Source: Eleusine coracana subsp. coracana (taxonomy: Eukaryota > Streptophyta > Magnoliopsida > Poales > Poaceae). Taken from it: a stretch of DNA of 64,000 nt. The stretch's first letter is position 1. Each line of letters starts with the position of its first letter. The DNA is taken from NCBI GenBank assembly GCA_032690845.1, contig CM064426.1, positions 43,974,508 to 44,038,507 on the forward strand, written 5' to 3'. The position numbers were made by a program, and so were the translations under genes. This document shows positions 21,903 through 33,932 of the stretch, piece after piece. Below the pieces are notes generated by a model. It had not been told where the DNA came from. It saw nothing but the letters and a program-made list of their open reading frames with translations, and did not search any database.

Positions 21903-23758
21903 GTAGCCCCCGAGAGATTTACATGTTAGTTGTTGATCTTTAGTTGATTGACTAATGCTTCGCCATGAATATGATTAAGCTTTTTCATGTACAACAACAA
22001 ACTTGTAAAGGTCTCCAAGAATCTTCAAAAAGGATTATGCGTCAAATAATATCCATATGTGGGGAAAAAATCCACCTACTAGGAATAGGTATAGCCCCCG
22101 ACTCAGAAGGTATTTAGATCACAAAATATCTTGTGAGTCAAAATAATAACACCGTATGTAAATCTGGATCTACCACTTTCCCCGATTGATTTGATGAGGA
22201 GTTTTAACACGGTAGCCCCCAAGATTGGTTCTACCACTCCCCCTACTAACAAAAGCGACCATTGGTACTAGTGAATCCGAGTGATACTTGCTCAGATATA
22301 TCAAGCATAGCAGTCATAAAATTATCCGGATGATACATGATCCAATATTATAAGTATAAGAGCCATCAAAAATATTCAAGCAATACTTGATTAAATATAA
22401 CAAGTTATAGCAGCCCCCGGGCATGATTCCGAGTAAACAATATCAACTCTTGTAGGGCTCTCCAATATTGAGTAAAATCATGAACCATGATCATGATAGC
22501 CCTTCTGGAAATAATTCCGAGCAAAATCATGAGTAGTTGATCATGGTCGAGTGACCCAATGACTCGGCGCTCCGTGACCGAGTGATCCAATGACTCGGCG
22601 CTCCGTGACCTAGTGATCCAATGACTCGGTGCTCCGTGACCGAGTGATATCGACGAGATAACTGTAATATAAGAACACAAATAATATAGTTATATGTAAA
22701 ATTAATATAAAGTATTGATGAAACAACGCCTTTAATATCTAAGTCTGTTGGATTTCTGTTATTCATCTAAGGCCTATGTTTGCTTAGAGTACTGGCAGAA
22801 ATACGATCATTCAACCAACAGACATAAAAACAAACAAGGTTCATTAGAAGAATGATGTGCACGACGATTTTGACAAAAAACATGAGCCATGGAGCTAGAC
22901 TGACCAACTTGGGTAATGGGAGTCAGACGGGCAACTAAGCAAAACAGCTGAACTCCTCCTAATACCACTTGTCTACTGCTAAACTCACTCGGCCAAACAC
23001 GTACAAGTCAAAATCAACCGAGAAAAATTATTGACCAATATTGTCAAGGCAAAAAGATGAGTTCAATAGAAACTTTAAACGCTCACAGTAAGATGAAGAA
23101 CCTACGACCTTCAAATTGAATTGGTAGAGTACAAAAATTATAAATGTAACTTAGCTTTGATATTTGGCGAGTCGTAGACGAGCCCCCGAGCATGTCACTG
23201 AACCATCAAGCCGATGAACGAGTCAGCGAGTGACTTGTTGTCCCGAGTCGTTGAGTGATTGTGTCGCCGAATGATTAGTCGAGTCACTGAGTGATCGGTG
23301 GACGACGACATTGATCAATGTTGTTGGTAACACGTTCCTCTTATATATAGGACCGCTATCTTCCCTAATGTTATCGCACAACTCGGCCAATGCAAGCCCG
23401 AGTCATCCGTCACGACCTATCCTTCGGTTACCAATAATCACCATGCAGAACTCGGACTCCTTCCTTGTGAGACGCGTAAACATGGATTCGGCTTCCAAGT
23501 ATAGCCACCGTACGTGATCCAGACTCGCCGAGGATTTCGTCACTTGATACTCGCTGACTCCTCGGGCGTCGATTGTAGCAAAACAACGCTACACAGCGTC
23601 GCGAATGCAGCACTGTTACTATACGTGTATGCCGCCTCGCCTGATGGAGTTGTTGCCTCTGCTTGATCGTTGTCGATGAAGATCCAACTTTTATCAAAAA
23701 CTTACCATCGAACTCGACAAGTCGATCTTCGCGCCGCCCCTTCCCGGCGCGCGCCAAC
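21903..23758 (-). other. LARD internal region, non-coding
   Basis: No ORF with recognisable protein features is present. The phrase AGCCCCCGA and close variants recur (near 21905, 22093, 22210, 22410 and 23180). A 31-bp tandem repeat lies at 22548-22650. The PBS-like site (minus-strand GTTGGCGCGCGCCGGGAAGG) lies at 23739-23758. Such long non-coding internal regions define large retrotransposon derivatives. Confidence 0.8.
22548..22650. repeat. 31-bp tandem repeat, three copies
   Basis: Units start at 22548, 22579 and 22610, with a partial fourth at 22641. Each begins CGAGTGAYCCAATGACTCGG. The duplicated copy at 25143 has four full units. Confidence 0.88.
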
Positions 23759-24191
23759 TGTCGACACTAATATCGGCAGTGGATCATAGGGCAACCCATG
23801 ATCCTTGTTTATAGGTAAAGGCATGCGCGAGACCGAGAGTCGATGGACACACAAGACACAAGGTTTAGATAGGTTTGGGCCTCCCGGAGGATAACAACCC
23901 TACGTCCTGTGTTCTGTTGTATATTATGCGGTATGATCTAGTTGTCTATGAGAGAGCCCCTACCCCTCCTTATATATCCGGGGGCAGGGTTACATGGCAA
24001 GTGTCCTAGTCGGTTACAACATGATTTTCGACTTGGACTCTATCTCTAACTTTCTATCTCTAGTATTGACTTGTCGTATACTCCAAGTAATAGTCCGAGT
24101 AGTTATCTTCATGGGCTTTATCTTTGTTGGACCCCGGCCCACTCGGCGATATATCCGAGTGGTGAAGTATCCCTGGTATATATATCCCACA
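23759..24191 (-). repeat. LARD 5' LTR (right)
   Basis: 433 bp, the same ends as the left LTR. It is followed by CATTC, the second copy of the target duplication, and then Copia-M coding sequence. Confidence 0.9.
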
Positions 24192-24462
24192 CATTCCTTG
24201 CACAAGAGTTTGATTCATCAAAGGTTACATAGCAGGACTCTACGATTGTGTTAGTCTCCAAATTCAAAACTCTGTAGGAATGACCATGAAGAGAGTAACC
24301 AAGAAAGATGCCATCGGAAGATCTTGACTCAAACTTATCTAGACTGCCACGCTTGAGAATAAAGCACTTGCAGCCAAAAGCACGCAAGTGAGAAACCAAG
24401 GGCTTTCTCCCAAAATGTAGCTCATATGAAGTCATATTAAGAATTGAGCGCAAGAAAATCCG
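24192..24462 (-). pseudogene. Copia-M integrase C-terminal segment, copy 1
   Basis: On the minus strand this encodes the end of the copia integrase domain: LHFGRKPLVSHLRAFGCKCF, then DGIFLGYSLHGHSYRVLNL, then VTFDESNSCARN, where the LARD was inserted. At the left flank the linker continues after the insert. The piece recurs at 26810-27080 because of the tandem duplication. At 24458-24462 (ATCCG) it fuses to the tail of a LARD LTR, so it has lost its upstream coding context. Confidence 0.88.
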
Positions 24463-25142
24463 AGTGGTGAATCATCCCTGGTATATATATCCCACAGTAG
24501 CCCCCGAGAGATTTACAAGATAGTTGTTGATCTTTAGTTGATTGACTAATGCTTCGCCATGAATATGATTAAGCTTTTTCATGTACAACAACAAACTTGT
24601 AAAGGTCTCCAAGAATCTTCAAAAAGGATTATGCGTCAAATAATATCCATATGTGGGGAAAAAATCCACCTACTAGGAATAGGTATAGCCCCCGACTCAG
24701 AAGGTATTTAGATCATAAAATATCTTGTGAGTCAAAAATAATAACACCGTATGTAAATCTAGATCTACCACTTTCCCCGATTGATTTGATGAGGAATTTT
24801 AACACGGTAGCCCCCAAGATTGGTTCTACCACTCCCCCTACTAACAAAAGGGACCTTTGGTACTAGTGAATCCGAGTGATACTTGATCAGATATATCAAG
24901 CATAGCAGTCATAAAATTATCCGGATGATACTTGATCCAATATAATAAGTATAAGAGCCATCAAAAATATTCAAGCAATACTTGATTAAATATAACAAGT
25001 TATAGCAGCCCCCGGGCATGATTCCGAGTAAACAATATCAACTCTTGTAGGGCTCTCCAATATTGAGTAAAATCATGAACCATGATCATGATAGCCCTTC
25101 TGGAAATAATTCCGAGCAAAATCATGAGTAGTTGATCATGGT

Positions 25143-25276
25143 CGAGTGACCCAATGACTCGGCGCTCCGTGACCGAGTGATCCAATGAGTCGGCGCTCCG
25201 TGACCGAGTGATCCAATGACTCGACGCTCCATGACCAAGTGATTCAATGACTCGGCGCTCCGTGGCCGAGTGATAT
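25143..25276. repeat. 31-bp tandem repeat, four copies
   Basis: Units start at 25143, 25174, 25205 and 25236, with a partial fifth at 25267. This is one unit more than in the other duplication copy. Confidence 0.86.
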
Positions 25277-26375
25277 CAACGAGATAACTGTAATATAAGA
25301 ACACAAATAATGTAGTTATATGTAAAATTAATATAAAGTATTGATGAAACAACGTCTTTAATATCTAAGTCTGTTGGATTTCTATTATTCATCTAAGGCC
25401 TATGTTTGCTTAGAGTACTGTCAAAAATACGATCATTCAACCAACAGACATAAAAAACAAACAAGGTTCATTAGAAGAACGATGTGCACGACGATTTCGA
25501 CAAACGACATGAGCCATGGAGCTAGACTGACCAACTTGGGTAATGGGAGTCAGACGGGCAACTAAGCAAAACAGCTGAACTCCTCCTAATACCACTTGTG
25601 TACTGCTAACTCATTCGGCCAAACACGTACAAGTCAAAATCAACCGAGAAAAATTATTGACCAATATTGTCAAGGCAAAAAGATGAGTTCAAAAGAAACT
25701 TTAAACGCTCACAGTAAGATGAAGAACCTACGACCTTCAAATTGAATTGGTAGAGTACAAAAATTATAAATGTTACTTAGCTTTGATATTTGGCGAGTCG
25801 TAGATGAGCCCCCGAGCATGTCACTGAACCATCAAGGCGATGAACGAGTTAGCGAGTGACTTGTTGTCTCGAGTCGTTGAGTGATTGTGTCGCCGAATGA
25901 TTTGTCGAGTCACCGAGTGATCGATGGACGACGACATTGATCAATGTTGTTGGTAACACGTTCCTGTCAGATATAGGACCGCTATCTTCCCTAGTGTTAT
26001 CGCACAACTCGGCCAATGCAAGCCCGAGTCATCCATCATGACCTGTCCTTCGGTTATCACCATGCAGAACTCAGACTCCTTCCTTGTGAGACGCGTAAAC
26101 TTGGATTCGGCTTCCAAGTATAGCCACCGTACATGATCCAGACTCGATGAGGATTTCGTCACTTGATACTCGCTGACTCCTTGGGCGTCGATTGTAGCAA
26201 AACAACGCAACACAGCGTCGCGCATGCAGCACTGTTACTATACGCGTATGCCGCCTTGCCCGATGGAGTTGTTGCCTCCGCTTGATCGTTGTCGATGAAG
26301 ATCCATCTTTTATCAAAAACTTGCCATCGAACTCGACAAGTCGATCTTCGCGCCGCCCCTTCCTGGCGCGCCAAC

Positions 26376-26809
26376 TGTCGACACTAATATCGGCAGTGGA
26401 TCATAGGGCAACCCATGATCCTTGTTTATAGGTAAGGGCATGCACGAGACCGAGAGTCGATGGACATACAAGACGCAAGGTTTAGATAGGTTTGGGCCTC
26501 CCGGAGGATAACAACCCTACGTCCTGTGTTCTATTGTATATTATGCGGTATGATCTAGTTGTCTATGAGAGAGCCCCTGCCCCTCCTTACATATCCGGGG
26601 GGCAGGGTTACACGGCAAGTGTCCTATTCGGTTACAACATGATTTCCGACTAGGACTCTATATCTAACTTTCTATCTCTAGTATTGACTTGTCGTATACT
26701 CCAAGTAATAGTCCGAGTAGTTATCTTCATGGGCTTTATCTTTATTGGACCCCGGCCCACTCGGCGATATATCCGAGTGGTGAAGTATCCCTGGTATATA
26801 TATCCCACA
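26376..26809 (-). repeat. LARD LTR in duplication unit 2
   Basis: 434 bp with ends TGTCGACA and CCCACA, followed by CATTC. It is the duplicated counterpart of 23759-24191. Confidence 0.9.
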
Positions 26810-27433
26810 CATTCCTTGCACAAGAGTTTGATTCATCAAAGGTTACATCGAAGGACTCTACGATGGTGTTAGTCTCCAAATTCAAAACTCTGTAGGAATG
26901 ACCATGAAGAGAGTAACCAAGAAAGATGCCATCGGAAGATCTTGACTCAAACTTATCTAGACTACCATGCTTGAGAATAAAGCACTTGCAGCCAAAAGCA
27001 CGCAAGTGAGAAACCTAGGGCTTTCTCCCAAAATATAGCTCATATGAAGTCACATTAAGAATTGAGCGCAAGAAAATCCGATTGGAAACATAGCAAGCAG
27101 TGCTAATGGCCTCAGCCCAGAACTACCTCGGAGTCCTATGCTCATCGAGCATCGTCCAGGCCATCTCCACCAGGGTTCTGTTCATTCTTTCGACCACACC
27201 GTTCTGCTGAGGAACACGAGGTGCTAAAAACTGATGCTCAATACCATGCTCAAGACATAAAGCATCAAAGGAGGAGTTCTTGAACTCGGTGCCATTATCA
27301 CTGTGGATTGCTCGTAATGCATCAGGGAGTTCCTTGAACAATCTCAAGGCTAAGCTCCGAAAGTGATGAAACACTTCATCCTTGCTCTCAAGAAAGTAGA
27401 CCCAAGAGTAGCGAGAATAGTCATCAACAATCA
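26810..27433 (-). pseudogene. Copia-M integrase core and C-terminal segment, copy 2
   Basis: This is the minus-strand copia integrase that keeps its upstream context. The core carries MIVDDYSRYSWVYFL, the Asp in IHSDNGTEF and the Glu in PQQNGVVERMNRTL. A TAG near 27125 interrupts before FWAEAISTACYVSNR. The C-terminal part RAFGCKCFILK and DGIFLGYSLHGH ends at the CATTC of the LARD. The N-terminal part, including the first catalytic Asp region and the zinc module, is cut off at 27433 by Tekay-A and should continue right of the window. Confidence 0.92.
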
Positions 27434-30400
27434 TGTCACACCCATTTTAAGAAGCAAAACGGGTGCAGCCGTACGTGTGCCCAGGATCAAGTTACACACA
27501 CATACGATACATCATTAGTGGTAAATAGAATAAATATCCATATCCTTTCATTATTACATCGTATCTTTATTACAAAAGGACACATAGGTCTAAAAGGAAA
27601 TTACATCCAAGCAGCAGAAATAAACTAGCGTAGACGTCCCAAGACTCCACAGGCATCGACTGGTGGACCATCGCCTAATACTCGCCTTCGTCATCTTCAT
27701 AGTGGCTCCATTCCTCTTCTGTAGCTGAGCAGCGATGTGGGATATAGCAAGGGTGAGTACGTGCCGTACTCAGCAAGTGGGGGAAAAGATGACATGAGGC
27801 TAAGGCAAGGAAGGTTTTAAAGGGGTTTGTTGCGTGAGCTTTTAATTCCCTATGCAGCCTAATTACTAAGTGGGGTCATCCCATCCATCAATCCACATGG
27901 TACTAATCAATCCAAGTCCGAACCATCCCAACCAATCCCAAACCACATCCCAACTAATCTTCTGAGGAGTCCAGGCCGCTCGTGACCGTGAGCATGGCTA
28001 TCATGATAGTTTGATACTCTGCAGAGTTTCTATCACTTTACCCACAAGTCGTGATTCCCTTTGAACCCGTGGACGCGACCCACATTACACACTTCCTTTG
28101 GTGTTTGGCAGGGTTTTACTACGAGGATTTTCCATAGGGTCTCTCAGTACATGCTAGCCACTAAGGTTTCACTCCCGTCCATAAGTGATAGCCCATCAAC
28201 AAGCAGCTCATCACCCCAGGAGCCCCCTCTTGAGCCGTTTGGATACAAGGATAGTCCTCTCTTGACTTCCATTCCCCGCTCCACCAAATGCTGCACCGAC
28301 ACTGGGAGAACACCTAATTACTAGGCCAAGCCTTACCCATATCGGTCTTGTGATGGCACTGTTTTCCTGGGTTATCACTCCAAGAACCGGGTCCTAGGAT
28401 CTACAACAAGCCTACTACCACCAACCATGTGCCCATGGCACCACATCTATTCCATCCGGCTTGCATAGATCCCTAATCCATGTTGCTAAAAGAATTACCA
28501 ATCATTCCCATGTGATATGGTTCATTAGTCAATATTAAATTGGACCCATTTACCCAATAAGCAACTAAGCATGTCTACCGATCCAAACTCTAGTTCAAGG
28601 AGACAAGGACAAGGTAAAACAAAGCTAGTAAACCCTACAATAGGTTCCCCATCAATTGACACAAGCATGGAATTCTACAATTATAATAGGTACAAAATGC
28701 GTCAAGGACACTTGCCTTCGTCCTGCATGGGAGGGTGCTCTAACACTTCAAATTCCTGCCCCTGGAAGTCCTAGTAGGGTGGTCCTTGTGTACGCTCGTC
28801 TTTACGTCAAAGTACCAACACAAGCAATTGTATAACAAATCAAAATACAGCCATGCAACAGAGGAAAACCAATATGCAGATGCAATCAATGCAAAGATTA
28901 TGCTTCTACGAGAAATTTGGCGCAAGAATCACCTAATTTGGAGTTACGAGTAAAAAGTTATGTTAGTTTGAAGATTTAGGGGCAAAAAGGTAAAAACAGA
29001 AACTTTTAGGGACCTAATTGTAATTTTATAAAATTATAGGGACTAAAGTGTAAATTGTTAGGACTGAAAAATAATTACTTAAAAGTATAACATTGTTTTT
29101 GCCAAGTTTTAGGACCTAAACATAATTAATATTAAGTGTAGGGGGCTAAGTGTAAAAGACAGGGTTGAAAATATAAATAAGAACATGTCCATGGGTGTTT
29201 TTGTAAAATTACATGGCCAAAATAATAATTTTAATTAAGTACATGGGTGTTTTAGTTAAAATACAATGCTAAAATAATTATTGTGAAGTTCAGGGGGTTA
29301 AAAATAATTTTCTAAAGGTTCTGTACAAAAATAGGAGTAGAATTCTAATTTACAAAATGCAAAAACCCCGTGGACCGAGTCTATGGGTTATGTGGACCCG
29401 TGGTCCACTGGTCCACGGTGGACCGATTACATACCCCTGCGTTGGATCAAGATCCAATGGCCAGGGATAGATGGCGAGGAGGGCTGCCGGCTATGGCCAC
29501 CCAGGCGGCGGCTACACGGCGGCGGTGGCGAGGTGCTTGTCGGAGTTGGTCGGAACCGCGCTCTGGCCACCCATTCCTCGCCGCGAAGGCATGGGGAGGG
29601 AGAGGGAAGCGAGGTGGTTCTCACCGACGGGTCGCGCGGGTGCGTGGGAGACCGAAACCGGGTCGGCGACGGAGCTTGGCGGTGGCGGCGGTAGGAGCTC
29701 AGCAGGGAGGGTCTCCGGGGGGTCGCAAGCGGGCGGGGAGGACCGGGGGAGAGGCGACGGTCTGTGGCGAGGCCGAGGGGGGGTGTTATAGGGGGAGAGA
29801 GGGAAGGGAGGTGAGTGGGCCCGAGCTCACCGGGGAAACAGTCGGCGGCGGCCGTTCGAGCGCGGTAATGCGCGATAACGCGTGTTTAAGGCGCATGAGT
29901 GGGGGGAGAAGGGGAAGTGGAGGGGGTGCGATGTGTGCGGGGTGGTTTCCGGAGCCAGGGAGGCGGGGAAAGTGGAATCGGCGGGGTCATCAGTTTCCGG
30001 CGACGGCGGGGAGAGAGGAGGGGGATGACGGGTGGGGCCGGGCTATCAGTGAGAGAGGGCGGGAGCTAGGCTGCAGGGGAGTTGGGCCGCTCGGGGAAGG
30101 GAGAGGCCCAAGCTGGGGCAGGCCGAGAGGGGAACGAGAAGGGGGAAGGGATTGGGCCGCGGGCGTGCGTGCGTTGGGCCAGCGAGGGAGCTGGGCCGGG
30201 GTTAGCTGGCGGCCTGGCGGCTATGAGAGAAAGAGAAGGGGAGGGAGTGGGGTTGGCGGCCTGGGCTGGCTGGGCCGAAAGGGGAAGGTGGGGGAGGAAG
30301 AGAGGGTTTCCGGGGTGGGCCAGAATGGTGGGTTTCGGCCCACTGTTCTGGTTCCTCTCTTTTCTTTCTCCATTATTTTCCTCTCTTCCTTTTCTAATTT

Positions 30401-30595
30401 CTCTTCCACTCTTCCTGGTAATTATTTAATAGACAAACTAAATGCTAAATGCAGAAAATTCTACATGGATATGACATGCTATGCAAATGCAATAAATTGA
30501 TTAATTATTTAGAAAATAATTTGCCCCAGGCTAATTAACCACTTTCTTAATGGTATTAATTGGCATTTTTAGAAATTAAAAAGTAGGGTGTTACA
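27434..30595 (-). repeat. Tekay-A 3' LTR
   Basis: 3162 bp, with TGTCACACCC at the left end and GGGTGTTACA at the right. 29370-30350 is very GC- and G-rich on the plus strand and probably holds the promoter region; the rest is AT-rich. The matching 5' LTR starts at 63466. The long plus-strand ORF within the G-rich part is not a gene. Confidence 0.9.
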
Positions 30596-30607
30596 AACCT
30601 ACCCCCC
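30596..30607 (-). promoter_or_regulatory. Tekay-A polypurine tract
   Basis: Minus-strand AGGGGGGTAGGTT directly precedes the TGTAACACCC start of the 3' LTR. Confidence 0.8.
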
Positions 30608-32148
30608 TTACAATGAATCTCGCCCTCGAGATTCTGAAAGATCGGTGAAGAGGTGGGGGAACTTGGCTTTCAATTCTTCTTCATGCTCCCAGGTGGCTTC
30701 CTCTTCTGTGTGATGATTCCAGAGCACCTTGCACATTCGGATCACCTTGTTTCTTGTAACTCTCTCAACAACTTCTAGTATCTTGACTAGTTGTTCCGCA
30801 TATGTGAGGTCTTCCCGAAGGTCTATTTCATCAACGGGGAGTTGTTCTTCTGGCACTCTTAAGCACTTCTTCAGTTGTGACACATGGAACACGTCATGCA
30901 CATCCGTGAGATGGGAGGGTAGCTCCAACTGATATGCAACTTCTCCTCTTCTCTCAAGGATCTTAAAAGGGCCGATGAAACGTGGTGTTAACTTCCCTTT
31001 GACCTTGAAGCGTCTAACACCTCTCATGGGTGATACCTTGAGATATACGAAATCTCCAACCTCGAAGGATAGGTCTCTTCACCTATGATTGGCATAGCTT
31101 TTCTGCCTTGACTGTGCAACCTTCAGGTTCTCACGCACAATCTTAACTTGTTTTTCTACTTCCTGTAGTATCTCTAGTCCAAAGACTTGGTTCTCTCCTA
31201 TCACATTCCAGAATAGAGGGGTTCTACACTTTCTTCCATACAGAAACTCGAAAGGCGTCATCTCTATACTTGCTTGGTAACTATTGTTATAGGAAAACTC
31301 TGTGTAGGGTGGACTCTTGTCCCAACTTTTGCTGTATTCCGGAGTACAAGCTCTCAACATGTCTTCTAGTATTTGGTTCATCCTCTCGGTTTGTCCATCG
31401 GTCTGAGGGTGATAAGCAGAGCTAAAGTTTAACTTGGTGCCCAGGGACTCATGTAGCTTCTCCCAAAACCTTGAGGTGAAATGAGAGGCTCTATCAGATA
31501 CTATCTTCTTAGGCACTCCATGTAAGCAGACTATCCTTGACATATAAAGTTCTACCAACTTTGCTCCGCTATAGGTTGTCTTGATGGGAATGAAGTGTGC
31601 CACCTTGGTTAAACGATCAACTATAACCCATATAGAATCATATCCTGACTGTGTACGAGGTAGTCCAACTATGAAGTCCATACTGACTTGTTCCCATTTC
31701 CACTCAGGAATCTTTAAAGGTTGAAGCAATCCAGCGGGTCGTTGGTGTTCTACCTTGACACATTGACATGTGTCACATACCGCAACATATTCTGCGACAT
31801 CGCGCTTCATGTCATGCCACCAATAACGAGTCCTCAAGTCTTGATACATCTTAGTACTCTCTGAATGAATGGAGTATGCAGAATCGTGTGCTTCCCGTAG
31901 GATCATGTCACGAAGGGGCTTCTTGTCTGGCACACATACTCGTTTACCCATCCACATAGTACCATTCTCATCTTCTGTGAAGTCGGTAGCTTTCTGATCT
32001 CACTAAGCTTCTCATCATCTAGCTGTCCCTTGTGGATTTCCTCGTCGAGAGTGGGTTCCACTTCCATTGCAACTGTCTCTAACTCATTCACAAACCCAAG
32101 GTTCAGTTGCTCAAACTCCTTGCAGAGCTCTGGCGGTAGCCTTTCCAT
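30608..32148 (-). pseudogene. Tekay-A integrase with C-terminal chromodomain
   Basis: This is the integrase of a chromovirus. The zinc module has an H..H pair (REAHDSAYSIHSESTK) and CDTCQCVK. The core has Asp in SMDFIVGLP, Asp in IVSDRASHF and Glu in QTDGQTERMNQ. The GPY/F-type module reads KLTPRFIGPFKILERRG. The last 60 residues form a chromodomain (YAEQLVKILEVVERV, VLWNHHTEEEATWEHEEEL), expected to bind methylated histone tails and guide integration to heterochromatin. A TGA lies near 31077 (probable CGA), and a frame change near 31950 separates the RNase H tail from integrase. Confidence 0.92.
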
Positions 32149-33932
32149 AATTAACTGGCTGCAATAGGTCTATCTACTCAGGGCATCCGCAACAACATTC
32201 GCCTTCCCTGGATGGTAGTGGATACCCACATCATAGTCCTTAATCAACTCTAACCAACGTCGTTGTCTTAGGTTCAACTCCGTCTGAGTGAATATGTACT
32301 TGAGACTCTTGTGATCAGTATAGATCTCACAATAGTGACCAAGAATGTAGTGCCTCCAAATCTTTAGAGCATGTACTACGGCTGCCAATTCCAAATCATG
32401 TGTGGGGTATTTTTCTTCATGCTTCCATAATTGTCTTGCGGCATATGCCACAACATGACCTTCCTGCATGAGCACACATCCTAGTCCTTGTCTGGAGGCC
32501 TCACAGTATACGTCGAAACTCTTACTGATGTCAGGTAAGATCAAGACAGGGGCTGATGTTAATCTCTTCTTCAATTCTTCAAAACTAGCTTGACAGCACG
32601 GAGTCCACTCAAAATTCTTGTCTTTCCCTAACAATGTTATCATTGGCTTTGCTATCTTGGAGAAATCCTTTATGAATTGCCGATAGTATCCAGCTAATCC
32701 AAGAAAACTTCTAATCTCCTTTACTGTCTGTGGTGGTTTCCAGTCTAGAACGTCCTTTACCTTGCTTGGATTGACTGATACTCCTCCAGCAGAAATCACA
32801 TGACCGAGAAATGCTACCACCTTCAGCCAGAATTCACACTTACTCAACTTGGCGTACAACTGGTGCTCACGTAGCTTCTCTAGAACTAGCCTCAGGTGTT
32901 CCTCATGCTCTTCGTCATTCTTTGAAAACACCAAGATGTCATCAATGAAAACCATAACAAACTTATCCAGGTAGTCCATGAACACTTTGTTCATAAGGTA
33001 CATGAAGTAGGCCAGTGCATTGGTCAATCCAAATGACATCACTGTATACTCATATAACCCATATCTTGTTCGAAAAGCCGTTTTGGGTATGTCTGATGGT
33101 CTGATCTTCAACTGGTGATACCCGGATCATAGATCAATCATGGAGAAGATACAAGCTCCTTTTAGCTGATCAAACAAGCCTTCAATCCGTGGTAGTGGAT
33201 ACTCATTCTTGATGGTCACCTCATTAAGAGAACGATAGTCCACACACATCCTTTGAGTCTTATCCTTCTTCTCAACAAAGAGTACTGGAGCTCCCCAAGG
33301 TGAGGAACTAGGGCGAATGAAACCCTTCTCTAGCATCTCTTGTAATTGCTTCTTAAGTTCTATCAACTCATTGACTGGCATCCTATAGGGCCTCTTAGAT
33401 ATAGGAGCAGTTCCCGGTATTAAGTAGATAACGAACACTATGTCACGATCAGGCGGCATACATGGAAGTTCTTCTAGAAAGACATCAGGTAAGTCACAAA
33501 CCACTCGTATCCCTTTTATGGGGATGCCGGTGGCTTGGTTCAGTATAACCTCCTTGGCGGTAGAGTTGGCTGCTACGAACTCAACCTTGGTACCCTCTGC
33601 ACTAGTCAGCTGTACCGCTTGCTTGGCGCACTGTATCACTCCATCATACTTGCGTAACCAATTCATTCCAAGTATAATATCTATCCCCTTGGAGTCTATG
33701 ATTATGAGATTAGCTGAGAAATCTACCCTCTTATTTTAAGGGCGACCTTTGGACATATTTGATTGGTTTTCATTTCTCCACCAGAAGAGCTAACTAGCAT
33801 GGTATGCTTCATAATAGCAATCGGTAGGTTGTGCTTTGCAACATATGTGGATATTATGAATGAATGTGATGCTCCTGAATCAAACAAGATGGTTGCATGT
33901 TGAGAGTTAGCTAGGAACATACCGAGCACCAC
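32149..33932 (-). pseudogene. Tekay-A protease, reverse transcriptase and RNase H
   Basis: The protease active site is ILFDSGASHSFI (near 33870-33900) and is intact. The frame is lost near 33723 by one base and continues at IDIILGMNWLRKYDG. RT blocks are EKGFIRPSSSPWGAPVLFV, MCVDYRSLNEVT, the catalytic FIDDILVFS and FLGHVISAGG. RNase H has FDVYCEASRQGLGCVL, THDLELAAVVHALK and YTDHKSLKYIF. A TGA at 33127-33129 interrupts DL.SGYH, where Arg is normal (CGA to TGA). Catalytic residues are visible, but the chain is broken. Confidence 0.92.

Larger units (their letters stand above)
21470..24191 (-). mobile_element. LARD: non-autonomous LTR retrotransposon
   Basis: This element has two 433-bp LTRs (21470-21902 and 23759-24191, ends TGTCGACA and CCCACA). 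It is flanked by the perfect 5-bp target duplication CATTC (21465-21469 and 24192-24196). The internal part (1856 bp) has no gag or pol. Orientation is minus: a PBS-like GTTGGCGCG lies next to the right LTR, and a purine tract (CTCGGGGGCTAC on the minus strand) lies next to the left one. The PBS resembles those of Tat elements, so a Tat-type element may have supplied the enzymes. That is inference. Confidence 0.88.
21869..24462. repeat. Tandem duplication, unit 1
   Basis: Unit 1 (2594 bp) runs from inside the left LARD LTR through the LARD and 271 bp of copia integrase DNA. Unit 2 (24463-27080, 2618 bp) repeats it in the same order. Units share the 5-bp ATCCG at their ends (21864-21868, 24458-24462, 27076-27080). 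Confidence 0.88.
24463..27080. repeat. Tandem duplication, unit 2
   Basis: It starts with only 34 bp of the LARD LTR (AGTGGTGAATCATCCC to CCCACA at 24496), then the internal region, a full LTR (26376-26809), CATTC and copia integrase DNA. Scattered substitutions and one extra 31-bp unit distinguish it from unit 1. Confidence 0.88.

Noticed and set aside
27660..28925. Small plus- and minus-strand ORFs in 27.6-28.9 kb
   Set aside because: Inside the Tekay-A LTR. The part that can be compared with the 5' LTR copy at the right edge gives no protein-like conservation.
29370..30500. 376-residue plus-strand ORF
   Set aside because: It lies wholly inside the Tekay-A 3' LTR, is low-complexity Gly/Arg/Glu from a G-rich tract, and has no domain. 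It is open by base composition.
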